A DNA stretch of 48,309 nucleotides from Caulobacteraceae bacterium UBA5005. GTDB taxonomy: Bacteria; Pseudomonadota; Alphaproteobacteria; Caulobacterales; Caulobacteraceae. Positions 7,480-15,505 of this stretch are shown piece after piece; position 1 is the stretch's first letter, and the number at the start of each line of letters is the position of its first letter. The notes beneath the pieces were generated by a model. It was given only the letters and a program-made list of their open reading frames with translations. It was not told the origin of the DNA and ran no database searches. The stretch spans positions 1 to 48,309 of the forward strand of contig DGYN01000091.1 in the NCBI GenBank assembly GCA_002398405.1. The letters run 5' to 3'. A program made the translations under genes and the position numbers.

Positions 7480-8739
7480 ATGAGACGTTTCTTCGCGCTG
7501 GCCCTGGCCCTGGCGCTCACCGCGCCGGCCTGGGCGCAGGTCGCTGAGCTTCAGGCGGCCTATGACCGGCTGTGCACCGGGCCCAATCCGGCCAGCGCCG
7601 CCGTTTGCGACGCCATGCGCGCCGATCTCAATAAAGCCAGCGCCACGCCCGTCGCCTCGTCGCAACCTGGACACTTGGGGGTGACCACCGAAGCTGATGA
7701 AAAAATGGATCCTCTACGTGTCTTCGTTGTCTCGGCCGCCCCCGGCGGCCCAGCCGAGATTGCGGGGCTGCGGCGCAAGGACCAAATCATCAGGTTCGAC
7801 GGCCGACCCCTCCAATCCGCCGACGACTTGTCCCGCCTGGTTGCGGCCAAGGGGCCAGGATCCTCAGTGCCTATCGAGGTGGTGCGAGACGGACAGCCCC
7901 TGACCCTCCAGGCGGTCCTGTCAGCCCACCCGGTCGAGGTGCTCAACGTCAAGGGCAGCGCCTCGCCGGCCGATCCCAAGGGAAACCGCGGGATACGCTA
8001 CGATCAGCACTTTGCGGAACTCGAAGCCGGCGTGACCTACCGCGTGTCGATCAGCTCCGATACCGAAAATGACTTCTTCCTGGATGTGACCATTCCTCCC
8101 GCCCGGGCCAATAGCCTCAGCATCGCTACCGGCGGTACGATCGCCGTTTGGACTTTCCTGGTGCGGCCGACCGTCAAGGGCCGGTACGGGTTCTTTGTTT
8201 ATGCCACTGAGGGCAAAGGCGACTACGCCTTGCGGCTTGAGCGTCTGGTCGGGGGCCCGGCGCAAAGGCCCGACAGTTGGGGCGTGCTGCGTTTGCTGGA
8301 AGGCAAGACCTATTGCGTGCCACCGGACGAGGGCGATTCGGACTGCTGGAGCTTCAAATGGCGAAGCGTGGACAGTCAGATGGAAGTTCGCCGTACCGGC
8401 GACGATGGCAGGTTCTGGGCGGAATATGTGCTGGGCGCCGACAGTGGGCGGATCAAGGGAGTCTCGGGCAGGACAACCAATAGTCTTGTGGCGCCTTTTA
8501 AGGACAGCGGCGTTGGACCGATCATCGGACCCGATGTGGTCACGTTCTTCTCCAATGACGGCTACGACAACTACCAACGTGTCATCGAGAGCCTGAGGCT
8601 GAGTCTCGGAGAAAACCAGCTCTATCTTGGCTCCTGGGGCAAGACGCACACGGGCGCCCGCTATGTCCCCCTCTCCCCGGTGGAGGCCGAAGCCTACTGG
8701 CGGGACTGGAACGCGGCGCGGCAGGGCTTGAGCTCTTGA
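7480..8739 (+). CDS. secreted PDZ-domain protein
   Basis: A 419-residue exported protein. The start ATG has a strong AGGGGGAA upstream and opens a signal peptide ending near PAWAQ. Residues about 65-145 form a PDZ domain (VFVVSAAPGGPAEIAGLRRKD, VVRDGQPL), a peptide-binding module common in periplasmic proteases; no protease domain is fused to it. Residues about 155-250 look like a bacterial pre-peptidase beta-sandwich (GVTYRVSISSDTEND ... GKGDYALRLERL). The remaining 160 residues are of unknown fold and contain a possible disulfide pair (YCVPPDEGDSDC). It may tether or present substrates in the periplasm; no partner is evident. Confidence 0.8.
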   Translation: MRRFFALALALALTAPAWAQVAELQAAYDRLCTGPNPASAAVCDAMRADLNKASATPVASSQPGHLGVTTEADEKMDPLRVFVVSAAPGGPAEIAGLRRKDQIIRFDGRPLQSADDLSRLVAAKGPGSSVPIEVVRDGQPLTLQAVLSAHPVEVLNVKGSASPADPKGNRGIRYDQHFAELEAGVTYRVSISSDTENDFFLDVTIPPARANSLSIATGGTIAVWTFLVRPTVKGRYGFFVYATEGKGDYALRLERLVGGPAQRPDSWGVLRLLEGKTYCVPPDEGDSDCWSFKWRSVDSQMEVRRTGDDGRFWAEYVLGADSGRIKGVSGRTTNSLVAPFKDSGVGPIIGPDVVTFFSNDGYDNYQRVIESLRLSLGENQLYLGSWGKTHTGARYVPLSPVEAEAYWRDWNAARQGLSS

Positions 8740-8779
8740 CATAGGTTTACAAATGTACTCCTATCGGCTTACAAACATA
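8736..8779 (+). promoter_or_regulatory. promoter with BlaI/CopY-type operator
   Basis: TTGACA at 8736-8741 fits a -35 element; a weak -10 (TCCTAT) follows at 17 bases. Between them lies TACAAATGTA (8748-8757), a match to the TACA-N2-TGTA core bound by BlaI/MecI/CopY repressors. A degenerate second copy, TACAAACATA (8770-8779), lies at the expected transcription start. The second gene downstream encodes a BlaI-type repressor, so the arrangement predicts autorepression of the two-gene operon. A good Shine-Dalgarno (GGGAGGT) follows before the ATG at 8800. Confidence 0.65.
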
Positions 8780-8799
8780 AACCGACGGGAGGTAGTTTT

Positions 8800-9231
8800 A
8801 TGCAAAGCGCGACGACAGCGGATGTCCAGCAGATCGAGCCCTTGACCATGGGCGACATCTTTATGGACGCCGCCCTGCTTCCCAAGCTGATCGTCATCCT
8901 GCTTCTGGCCGCCGCTGTCGCCGCGATCGTCATCTGCGTTCGCAAGGTCATGTCAGGGCCCAAGCTCGCGGGGGGCTCCGCCTTCATTTCCGGCCTTCGG
9001 GCGGGGGGGCCATTGCTCGGTTTGATCGGCGCCAGTTGGGGGTTGATGAACAGCGCGATCGGCACGGCCGTCATGGGGAGCCGGGGCCAAACCACGACCC
9101 TATCGATGGTGATGCCGGGGCTGGTTGAATGCCTCTTCATCGCGCTGATCGGCATGATCGCGGGCATCGTGGCGATTGTCTGCCATTGGGCCGTCGAGGC
9201 GCGGATCGATCGTCAGGTCCTGCGCGCCTGA
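8800..9231 (+). CDS. small MotA/TolQ/ExbB-like membrane protein
   Basis: A 143-residue integral membrane protein with about three hydrophobic helices (residues about 25-47, 67-87, 107-130). The segment GPLLGLIGASWGLMNS followed by a long helix with GLVECLFIALIGMIAGIVA matches the pore-forming region of MotA/TolQ/ExbB proton-channel proteins, which use the proton gradient to energise a partner in the outer membrane or cell wall. It is shorter than typical ExbB (about 230), and no ExbD/TolR partner follows. It is instead coupled to a BlaI-type repressor gene whose start overlaps its stop. Start is supported by a strong GGGAGGT. Its physiological role is unknown. Confidence 0.8.
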   Translation: MQSATTADVQQIEPLTMGDIFMDAALLPKLIVILLLAAAVAAIVICVRKVMSGPKLAGGSAFISGLRAGGPLLGLIGASWGLMNSAIGTAVMGSRGQTTTLSMVMPGLVECLFIALIGMIAGIVAIVCHWAVEARIDRQVLRA

Positions 9232-9545
9232 CCCGCCACCACATCACTGAGGCCGAGAGCGAGGTCCTCGCCGCCCTGTGGCGGCGGGGACCCCTGTCGT
9301 TCGCCTCTCTCATAGAGGAGGTCCAGGCTCGCCAGGCCTGGGCGGGGGCGACGGTCAAAACCTTGCTGAACCGCCTGATGAAGAAGGGCCTCATCCGCTC
9401 GGTCCGCGAAGACGGCCGCCAGCTTTACCACCCCGCCCTCACCCGCGAGGACTACGCCCGCGGTGAGATCGAAGCCCTGGCCGAGCGCCTGTTCGACGGC
9501 CGCCTGGATGTCCTGATCCGCGATCTGTGGGTTGGCGAGGACTAA
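9228..9545 (+). CDS. BlaI/MecI/CopY-family transcriptional repressor
   Basis: A winged-helix repressor of about 105 residues. The family motif ITEAESEVLAALWRRGPLS is at the N-terminus, followed by the recognition helix with GATVKTLLNRLMKKGLI and the wing (REDGRQLYHPAL); a short C-terminal dimerisation helix follows. The start is unusual: no ATG, GTG or TTG lies where the family begins, and the best position is a CTG whose last two bases form part of the TGA stop of the channel gene (CTGA). TTG at 9186 and ATG at 9129 are in-frame alternatives that would add atypical Arg-rich extensions. No BlaR1/MecR1-like sensor is next to it. Probable target: its own promoter box at 8748-8757. Confidence 0.82.
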   Translation: MTRHHITEAESEVLAALWRRGPLSFASLIEEVQARQAWAGATVKTLLNRLMKKGLIRSVREDGRQLYHPALTREDYARGEIEALAERLFDGRLDVLIRDLWVGED

Positions 9546-10015
9546 CCCTCCGCCGCCGCCTCGATCTTGGCGATGTCGATCTTGCGCATCTGCATCATCG
9601 CCTGAGCCACGCGGCCAGCCTTGGCCTTATCGGGACTGGTCATCAGCTCGATCAGGCGCCTGGGCGTCACCTGCCAGGAGACGCCGAAGCGGTCCTTGCA
9701 CCAGGAGCACATGCTTTCCTCGCCGCCGTTCGAGGTGAAGGCCTCCCACAACCGGTCTGTTTCCGACTGGTCGTCGGTCAGGATCTGGAAGGAGACCGCC
9801 TCGTTGAAGGCGCCGGCGGGCCGGCCGTTGAGGGCCATGAACGCCACGCCGCCGAACTCGAAATCCACCAGCATCACTTCGCTGGCTAGGCCGGGCGTCC
9901 CTTCAGGATAGCGCGTCACCGACTTGATCCTGGAATCGGGCAGCAGGGAAACATAGAAGTTCGCCGCCTCCTCGGCCTCGTTCGCGAACCACAGGCAGGG
10001 ATTGATTTTGGGCAT
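9542..10015 (-). CDS. VOC-family protein, PhnB-like (3-demethylubiquinone methyltransferase-like fold)
   Basis: A 157-residue protein of the PhnB-like branch of the vicinal-oxygen-chelate superfamily. It opens with MPKINPCLWFANEAEEAANF, typical of the branch, and has conserved blocks FMALNGRP, FNEAVSFQI and CSWCKDRFGVSWQVTP. The usual C-terminus has LMTSPDKAKAGRVAQAMMQM. Despite old names, function is mostly unknown. The ATG was chosen over an upstream frame extension because it has AGAGGA at the right distance and fits the family start. Its stop codon overlaps that of the BlaI-type gene by 4 bases. Confidence 0.9.
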   Translation of the reverse strand: MPKINPCLWFANEAEEAANFYVSLLPDSRIKSVTRYPEGTPGLASEVMLVDFEFGGVAFMALNGRPAGAFNEAVSFQILTDDQSETDRLWEAFTSNGGEESMCSWCKDRFGVSWQVTPRRLIELMTSPDKAKAGRVAQAMMQMRKIDIAKIEAAAEG

Positions 10016-10174
10016 GGTGTCCTCTCTTGGCCTTGGGCGATGAACGGCCGCCCTCGCGATGACGACGAGCGAAGCCCCATCCCTTCGACAATGGCCCGCG
10101 TATTTTCTGTAAGCCGTGCTAACCATGGGGCAAGCGTCCACAGTCAAGAGCGTCGCGCGGCCGAGGAGCCTCCG

Positions 10175-11515
10175 GTGAAGCTGCTGAAGAGCCTCTATGT
10201 CCAGGTGCTGCTCGGCCTCGCGGCCGGCATTCTGGTCGGCTACTGGGTTCCGGAATCGGCCAAATATCTCAAGCCGCTCGCCGACATGTTCATCAACCTG
10301 ATCAAGATGATCGTCGGGCCGATCGTATTCTGCACCGTGCTGGTCGGCATCGCCAAGGCGGGCAGCGCCAAGACGGTGGGCAGGCTCGGCGCCAAGTCCC
10401 TGTTCTATTTTGAGGTGGTGACGACCATAGCCCTGGTGGTGGGCCTGACCGCCGCCCACCTCTTCCGCCCCGGGGACGGCATCAACGCCGACCCGGCCAG
10501 TTTCGCCAACGCCGAACTACCGGCGGCGCTCGCCAAGAACGCCAACGCCGTGCCGCATTCCGGCGACATCTTGATGGACCTGATCAACTTCCTGTTGGGC
10601 CTGGTCCCGTCGAACATCGTCGACAGCTTCGCCAAGGGCAGCATCATCCACATCCTGGTGTTCTCGATCCTCCTGGGCCTCGCCCTGGCGACCATGGGCG
10701 AGAAGGGTCACAAGCTGGTCAGCGCCATCGACACCCTGGGCCATGGCCTGCTCCGCATCATCGGCTACATCATGCGCCTGGCGCCCTTCGCGGCGTTCGG
10801 GGCCATGGCCTACACCATCGGCGAGCACGGCCTGGATTCCCTGGTCCAGCTCGGCAAGCTGATCGCCTGCCTTTACGGCGCCTGCGCGGTCTTCATCCTC
10901 GCGGTCCTGTGGCCCATCTGCAGGTTCCTCGGCGGCGTCTCCCTGTGGAAGCTCCTCAAGTACATCCGCGAGGAGATCTTTATCACCCTGGGCACCGCCA
11001 GTTCCGAAGCCGTCCTGCCGCGCATGCTTGAAAAGATGGAGAAGCTCGGGGCCCGCAAGGAGGTCGTCGGGTTCGTCATCCCGGCCGGCTATTCCTTCAA
11101 CCTCGACGGCTCGACCCTCTACATGCCCCTCGCCACCCTGTTCATCGCCCAGGCGCTGGGCATCGACCTTACCTGGCAGCAGCAGGCGATCATGTTCGGC
11201 ACCCTGATCTTCACCTCCAAGGGCATCGCGGGGGTGGCGGGCGCGAGCCAGGTCGTGCTGCTCACCGCCCTCGAGTCCACCCACGTTATCCCGGTGGCCG
11301 CCATCATCCTGGTGCTTGGCATCGACCGCATCCAGAACGAGGTCCGGTCCCTGACCAACATCATCGGCAACGCGGTGGCCACCGTCGTCCTCGCCCGCTG
11401 GGAAAAAGCCTTCGACATGGTCCGCGCCCACAAGGTGCTGAACGGCGAGACCGAGGTGGAGGAAAAACTCGACAGCAGCGACTTGCGGCCCCTGCCTGAA
11501 AAGTCCGCAACCTGA
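10175..11515 (+). CDS. dicarboxylate/amino acid:cation symporter (DAACS family)
   Basis: A 446-residue inner-membrane transporter of the DctA/GltP family that imports C4-dicarboxylates, glutamate or aspartate with Na+ or H+. Eight or so hydrophobic helices are visible. Signatures include the serine-rich hairpin region TASSEAVLPRMLEKME and the unwound helix GYSFNLDGSTLYM, which bind substrate and cation. I chose GTG at 10175 because GAGGAG lies 8-9 bases upstream and the protein then starts like other family members; an earlier ATG would add a charged 45-residue extension. The substrate is uncertain between dicarboxylate and amino acid. Confidence 0.93.
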   Translation: MKLLKSLYVQVLLGLAAGILVGYWVPESAKYLKPLADMFINLIKMIVGPIVFCTVLVGIAKAGSAKTVGRLGAKSLFYFEVVTTIALVVGLTAAHLFRPGDGINADPASFANAELPAALAKNANAVPHSGDILMDLINFLLGLVPSNIVDSFAKGSIIHILVFSILLGLALATMGEKGHKLVSAIDTLGHGLLRIIGYIMRLAPFAAFGAMAYTIGEHGLDSLVQLGKLIACLYGACAVFILAVLWPICRFLGGVSLWKLLKYIREEIFITLGTASSEAVLPRMLEKMEKLGARKEVVGFVIPAGYSFNLDGSTLYMPLATLFIAQALGIDLTWQQQAIMFGTLIFTSKGIAGVAGASQVVLLTALESTHVIPVAAIILVLGIDRIQNEVRSLTNIIGNAVATVVLARWEKAFDMVRAHKVLNGETEVEEKLDSSDLRPLPEKSAT

Positions 11516-11571
11516 GCTTGCAGCCCCTGGCGACCCGTGTTATCCGCCGCGCCCCAAGTCGGAGAAACCCC

Positions 11572-11667
11572 GTGGCCAAGCGCCCCACCAATATGTGCTC
11601 GACCAATCCAGTCGGCCTGCAGGCCGAACAGGATTGCGTGCGCGTGCGGGAGGGCTCGAGGCTCTAG
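11572..11667 (+). CDS. candidate small ORF, 31 residues
   Basis: A GTG-started reading frame with GGAG 8 bases upstream, ending in TAG about 27 bases before a strong terminator hairpin. The predicted peptide starts (M)AKRPTNMCSTNPVG and ends VRVREGSRL; it is hydrophilic, has two Cys (positions 9 and 22) and no obvious membrane helix. It fills the gap between the symporter and rtcB genes. Ribosome site, ORF and terminator together look like an independent small gene, but I do not recognise the family and the ORF could be chance in GC-rich DNA. Confidence 0.4.
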   Translation: MAKRPTNMCSTNPVGLQAEQDCVRVREGSRL

Positions 11668-11694
11668 GATCTTTTTCGATTCTGGACTGTCCGA

Positions 11695-11730
11695 AAGAAC
11701 CCCTCCCGGCCCGGCCGCGGAGGGGTTCTT
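11695..11730 (+). terminator. strong intrinsic terminator-like hairpin
   Basis: A perfect 12-base stem (AAGAACCCCTCC pairing with GGAGGGGTTCTT) with a 12-base GC-rich loop, followed by CGTTTCT. It lies between the 31-residue ORF and rtcB, 75 bases before the rtcB start. The run of T after the stem is short, so it could act as an attenuator rather than a full terminator. Confidence 0.65.
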
Positions 11731-11805
11731 CGTTTCTAACCCCCTCTTCGCAGCCGTGACGCCGGGAGGGAGTGGTGAAACAAGAAAGCTGAAGAGGAGG
11801 ACCCG

Positions 11806-13026
11806 ATGAGCGGGTTCGAAATCATCCCGGGATCGAAGACGGTCCCGATCAAAGCCTGGACCAAGGGCGTGCCGATCGAAGAGGCGGCGCTGACCCAGCT
11901 GCGCAACGTCGCCAGCTTGCCCTTCATCCACAAGCATTTGGCGGTCATGCCCGACGTCCATTGGGGCAAGGGCGCGACCGTAGGCTCGGTGATCGCCACC
12001 GACGGGGCGATCATCCCCGCGGCGGTGGGCGTCGACATCGGCTGCGGCATGATGGCAGTGAAGACCTCGCTTAGGGCTGAACAGCTGCCAGACAACCTGT
12101 TCGGCATCCGGTCCGACATCGAGGCCGCCGTGCCGCATGGCCGGACCGACAACGGTGGGCACAACGACAAGGGCGCGTGGCTTTCCGAGCCGCCCGCCTC
12201 CGCCAAGGCGCGGTGGGCCGACCTTGAGGAAGGCTACAAGGCTGTCGTCGACAAGCATCCGAAGGCCGCGCATCCGCGGGGCCTTGGGCACCTTGGCACG
12301 CTGGGCACCGGCAACCACTTCATCGAGCTTTGCCTCGATGAGGCGGGCGATGTGTGGGTCATGCTGCACTCCGGATCCCGGGGCGTGGGCAACAAGTTCG
12401 GGTCCTATTTCATCGAGCGCGCGAAGCACGAGATGCGGCGCTGGTTCGTGAACCTGCCTGATGTGGACCTCGCCTATTTCGCCGAAGGGTCCGAAGGCTT
12501 CATCGACTACATCCGGGCGGTGAGCTGGGCCCAAAGGTACGCGCGGGCCAACCGGGAAACGATGATGGAGAATGTCCTGGGCGCGCTGCGCAAGACCTTC
12601 CCTGACCTCGAGACGACGCAGGTGGCGGTGAACTGCCACCACAACTACGTCACGCGGGAAAAGCACTTCGGCAAGGAAGTGTTCGTCACTCGGAAAGGCG
12701 CCGTGCGGGCCGGCGAAGGCGATCTCGGCATCATTCCGGGGTCAATGGGCGCTCGGTCCTTCATCGTCCGGGGCAAGGGCAATGCGGACTCGTTCTGCAC
12801 CTGCAGCCACGGCGCGGGCCGGGCCATGAGCCGGACGGAAGCCAAGCGGCGGTTCTCCCTCGAGGACCACCTCAAGGCCACTGAAGGCGTCGAGTGCCGG
12901 AAGGACGCGGACGTCATCGACGAAACGCCGATGGCCTACAAGGACATCGACGCGGTGATGGCCGCCCAGGCCGACCTGGTGGAGGTGGTTCACACCCTCC
13001 GGCAGGTGGTGTGCGTAAAGGGGTGA
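11806..13026 (+). CDS. rtcB: RtcB-type 3'-phosphate RNA ligase
   Basis: RtcB joins RNA ends bearing 2',3'-cyclic phosphate or 3'-phosphate to 5'-OH ends using Mn2+ and GTP; in bacteria it serves RNA repair. The 406-residue length matches the short bacterial form. The metal/active-site set is present: the Cys in VDIGCGMM, His in GTGNHFIE, His in HSGSRGVGN, His in NCHHNYVTRE, and the guanylylated His in CSHGAGRAMSR. The ATG has AGAGGAGGA upstream. No RtcA, RtcR or archease gene is adjacent. The preceding strong hairpin suggests its own promoter or attenuation. Confidence 0.97.
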   Translation: MSGFEIIPGSKTVPIKAWTKGVPIEEAALTQLRNVASLPFIHKHLAVMPDVHWGKGATVGSVIATDGAIIPAAVGVDIGCGMMAVKTSLRAEQLPDNLFGIRSDIEAAVPHGRTDNGGHNDKGAWLSEPPASAKARWADLEEGYKAVVDKHPKAAHPRGLGHLGTLGTGNHFIELCLDEAGDVWVMLHSGSRGVGNKFGSYFIERAKHEMRRWFVNLPDVDLAYFAEGSEGFIDYIRAVSWAQRYARANRETMMENVLGALRKTFPDLETTQVAVNCHHNYVTREKHFGKEVFVTRKGAVRAGEGDLGIIPGSMGARSFIVRGKGNADSFCTCSHGAGRAMSRTEAKRRFSLEDHLKATEGVECRKDADVIDETPMAYKDIDAVMAAQADLVEVVHTLRQVVCVKG

Positions 13027-13035
13027 TGAGGGTGG

Positions 13036-13061
13036 GCCCGCAGCGCGCAAGCGTTGCGGGC
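13036..13061 (+). terminator. terminator-like hairpin after rtcB
   Basis: An 11-base stem with one G-T pair (GCCCGCAGCGC with GCGTTGCGGGC) closed by a GCAA tetraloop, starting 9 bases after the rtcB stop. The tail is TTGCACTTCG, poor in T, so termination strength is uncertain. Confidence 0.5.
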
Positions 13062-13118
13062 TTGCACTTCGCCCAGCTAGGGTAGCCTGAAGAAACGGTC
13101 TTCCAGGAAGCGCCCCCC

Positions 13119-13985
13119 ATGCTCATCACCCTCGCCGCCCTCGCCCTCGCCTTTGCCCCCCAAGAAGGTGTTCCCGTTGAAGAAGGGCCGCTGGTCTCGA
13201 CCACATGGCTGCAGGGCCAGGGGCCGGCCAAGAATATCGTCGTCCTGTTCGTCGGGCCGCGGGCTGAATATGACGCGGGCCATATCCCGGGCGCGGTCTT
13301 CACGCCCGCCGACGCGATGACGGTGACTGGGGCCGGTGGGCTGGCGGCCGAATTACCGGCGGCCGATGTCCTGGAAAGGAACCTCGAGTCCCTGGGCATT
13401 TCCGACAATTCGCACGTCATCGTCGCCTATGGCCGGGGATCACTCCCTCAGGCGGCGCGGACCCTCTTCACCCTCAAGGCCGCCGGCCTGCACGCGTCCA
13501 TGCTCGACGGCGGCGCCGCGGCCTGGGCGCGGGACGAGAGGCCGACGGACAACTCGGCCTATCCGGTGAAGCCGGGCTCGCTGTCGCCCCTCAAGCTCAA
13601 CGCAAAGATCGTCGACGCCGCCTATGTGCAGTCCAAGCTGGCCAGCCAGGGCTATACGGTGGTCGACGCGCGAGCCCCCAATTTTTATGACGGGACGCAA
13701 GCCGGGTTCCAGACCCAGACCGCCGGCCACATCAAGGGCGCCAAATCGGTGCCCTTCAACAGCCTTCAAAAGGAAGACGGTTCCCTCAAGGAGGCCGCGG
13801 AGATCGCCAAGCTGTTCGCGGACGCGGGTGTCAAACCGGGCGACGAGATCATCGCCTATTGCCACGTCGGCCAGCAGGCCAGCGTCATCATGCTGGGGGC
13901 CGAGATCGCCGGCGCCAAGGCGGTGCTCTACGACGGCTCGTTCCAGGACTGGTCAGCCAAGAACCTGCCGGTGGAGAAGAAGTAG
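13119..13985 (+). CDS. thiosulfate/3-mercaptopyruvate sulfurtransferase, exported
   Basis: A 288-residue two-domain rhodanese that transfers sulfur from thiosulfate or mercaptopyruvate to an acceptor such as cyanide or a thiol. A short hydrophobic leader (MLITLAALALAFA) suggests export. The N-terminal rhodanese domain has no Cys at its loop (YGRGSLPQA) and is structural; the C-terminal domain holds the active Cys in AYCHVGQQA (residue about 248). This split is normal for the family. The loop CHVGQQ is closer to thiosulfate-using than to mercaptopyruvate-using enzymes (CGSGVT), a tentative reading. The stop lies 2 bases from that of the convergent DUF2147 gene. Confidence 0.92.
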   Translation: MLITLAALALAFAPQEGVPVEEGPLVSTTWLQGQGPAKNIVVLFVGPRAEYDAGHIPGAVFTPADAMTVTGAGGLAAELPAADVLERNLESLGISDNSHVIVAYGRGSLPQAARTLFTLKAAGLHASMLDGGAAAWARDERPTDNSAYPVKPGSLSPLKLNAKIVDAAYVQSKLASQGYTVVDARAPNFYDGTQAGFQTQTAGHIKGAKSVPFNSLQKEDGSLKEAAEIAKLFADAGVKPGDEIIAYCHVGQQASVIMLGAEIAGAKAVLYDGSFQDWSAKNLPVEKK

Positions 13986-13987
13986 CG

Positions 13988-14452
13988 CTAGGCCGCCCGC
14001 TTCCAGTTCTGGCCGCCGCACATCACCAGCACGCAGCCCTGGACGCGCAGGGTGCCGTCCTTGTTGATCGCCAGGGTCGCATTGACCTTCATGTCGGAGC
14101 CCGGGAACTCGAACCGTCCGCCGTTCCACTTGCCCGGCCCATTGGGCTTGAAGCCGACCATGATCGTCGTGCCGATCATCGACTCGGCAGTGGGCGGCGG
14201 GCGGCCGTCCTTGGTCTTCGCCTTCGGCTGAGCCTGCGCTCTGGCCTTGGCCTTCTCGCTGGGCGGGCGCGGCTTGATCGAAACGATCGTCCCGCACAGC
14301 CGCGCCGGCTGACTGGCGCACGGGGCGATTTTTATGCGCGCTGAATCGTCGTCCATCACCCAGACGCCTTCGGCAGCCTGAGGCGGGGTCTGAGCGAAGA
14401 CCGGGGAAGCAAGCAGGCTGGCGGCGAGAAGGGCGGCGGTAAGGGCGCGCAT
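13988..14452 (-). CDS. DUF2147 family secreted protein
   Basis: A 154-residue exported protein of the DUF2147 family, whose function is not known. The ATG beginning MRALTAALLA opens a signal peptide cleaved near VFAQ and has GGAG 8-9 bases upstream. The family signature GVWVMDDDSARIKIAPC ... LCGTIVSI is at residues about 28-55; a Lys/Ala/Pro-rich insertion (residues about 58-80) is probably disordered; the end has the typical VQGCVLVMCGGQNWKR. Several Cys may form periplasmic disulfides. The 205 bases upstream of this gene, shared with the divergent DUF1428 gene, hold only a short AACGATA direct repeat and weak hairpins. Confidence 0.88.
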   Translation of the reverse strand: MRALTAALLAASLLASPVFAQTPPQAAEGVWVMDDDSARIKIAPCASQPARLCGTIVSIKPRPPSEKAKARAQAQPKAKTKDGRPPPTAESMIGTTIMVGFKPNGPGKWNGGRFEFPGSDMKVNATLAINKDGTLRVQGCVLVMCGGQNWKRAA

Positions 14453-14657
14453 GGTCAAGCTCCGGGGTATCGGTCCTGCTTTGCAAGTCTAAGCTGAACC
14501 GCGAATGAACGATAAACGATAAAAAGTCCAGCCGCGTGACGCGGGGCTGCGCCATGACCTGCAAAGGCGCCACACAATAAATTTGGCTTTCCTGTCGAAC
14601 CCAAGGGGCTTCGCTCGTCGTTTGGTCAGTACCCCCCCATCAGAAGGAGAAACGGCA

Positions 14658-15014
14658 ATGGCTTACGTGGATGGTTTCATCGTGGCTGTGCCCAAGGCCA
14701 AGCTCGACCAATACAAGGATCAGGCCCGCCTGGCCGGCAAGGTCTGGAAGGAACACGGCGCTCACGACTACGTCGAGGCCCTCGCTGACGACGCCCCCTA
14801 CGGTGATCTGACATCTTTCCCGCGTTCGGTTCAGGCCAAGGACGACGAGATCGTGGTCTTCTCCTACGTCACTTATGATTCCCGCGAGCACCGCGACGAG
14901 GTGATCAAAAAGGTCCTGGCCGATCCCCGCATGAAGGACGGCATGGAGAACATGCCCTTCGACGGCAAGCGCATGATCCACGGCGGGTTCGACACCTTCA
15001 TCGAACTGCACTGA
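14658..15014 (+). CDS. DUF1428 family protein
   Basis: A 118-residue cytoplasmic protein of DUF1428, a dimeric alpha-beta barrel-type family of unknown function. It starts MAYVDGFIVAVPKAKLDQY, the typical N-terminus, and has FPRSVQAKDDEIVVFSY, DEVIKKVLADPRM and the late MPFDGKRMIHGGF motif, all characteristic. The start is supported by AGAAGGAGA upstream. It is a stand-alone gene here. Confidence 0.95.
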   Translation: MAYVDGFIVAVPKAKLDQYKDQARLAGKVWKEHGAHDYVEALADDAPYGDLTSFPRSVQAKDDEIVVFSYVTYDSREHRDEVIKKVLADPRMKDGMENMPFDGKRMIHGGFDTFIELH

Positions 15015-15063
15015 TCTTGAACCCGGGCAACCTCCTCCCCAGCTTTGCCGCTCGGGAGGCGGC

Positions 15064-15492
15064 ATGGTCACAATCATCGGACTTATGGCGGCGGCGGTGT
15101 GGATTGCGGTCTTCGGGCGCGGATCGAAGATCGGGGACAGCCTTCACACGATCCTAATCGAGCAGCCCGCGGCCTGGCTGAACGCCGCGGGACCGCTAAG
15201 GCTGGGCGTGGCTCTTGGCGTCCTGGTGTTCATGATCGCGGCGCCGGAATTCGCGCTCTTCATGGCTGCGGACCTCACCCTATACCTGGAAGTTCTGGCC
15301 GCGACCTCCCTGGCGGCGGCGAGCCTGCGGCTTAATACTCTTGTCGAGGCCGCGACACGCGTCGCCGCCCAGCCCTCACGCCTGTTCGCTGTTTTACGCG
15401 CGAGAAGATCAGCGCCGCGCCGATCCCGACCCCGCCGTCCAAGATCGCCGGCCGGCCGCGACGATTCGGCCCCAGGATGGGCCTTGGCCTAG
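15064..15492 (+). CDS. hypothetical membrane protein with basic tail
   Basis: A 142-residue protein with GGGAGG just before its ATG. Two or three hydrophobic segments are visible (residues about 3-18, 45-63 and 68-85), followed by an amphipathic helix and a strongly basic C-terminal tail (SAPRRSRPRRPRS). No family is recognised. The tail could bind nucleic acid or anionic lipid, or the real stop may be masked by an error, since the tail composition is close to non-coding GC-rich DNA. A terminator hairpin follows directly. Confidence 0.55.
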   Translation: MVTIIGLMAAAVWIAVFGRGSKIGDSLHTILIEQPAAWLNAAGPLRLGVALGVLVFMIAAPEFALFMAADLTLYLEVLAATSLAAASLRLNTLVEAATRVAAQPSRLFAVLRARRSAPRRSRPRRPRSPAGRDDSAPGWALA

Positions 15493-15505
15493 CCCACAAA
15501 GAGAA

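Noticed and set aside
11119..12666. 515-residue minus-strand frame spanning symporter end and rtcB
   Set aside because: Covers two genes with clear family motifs on the plus strand and an intergenic terminator; no protein-like signature.
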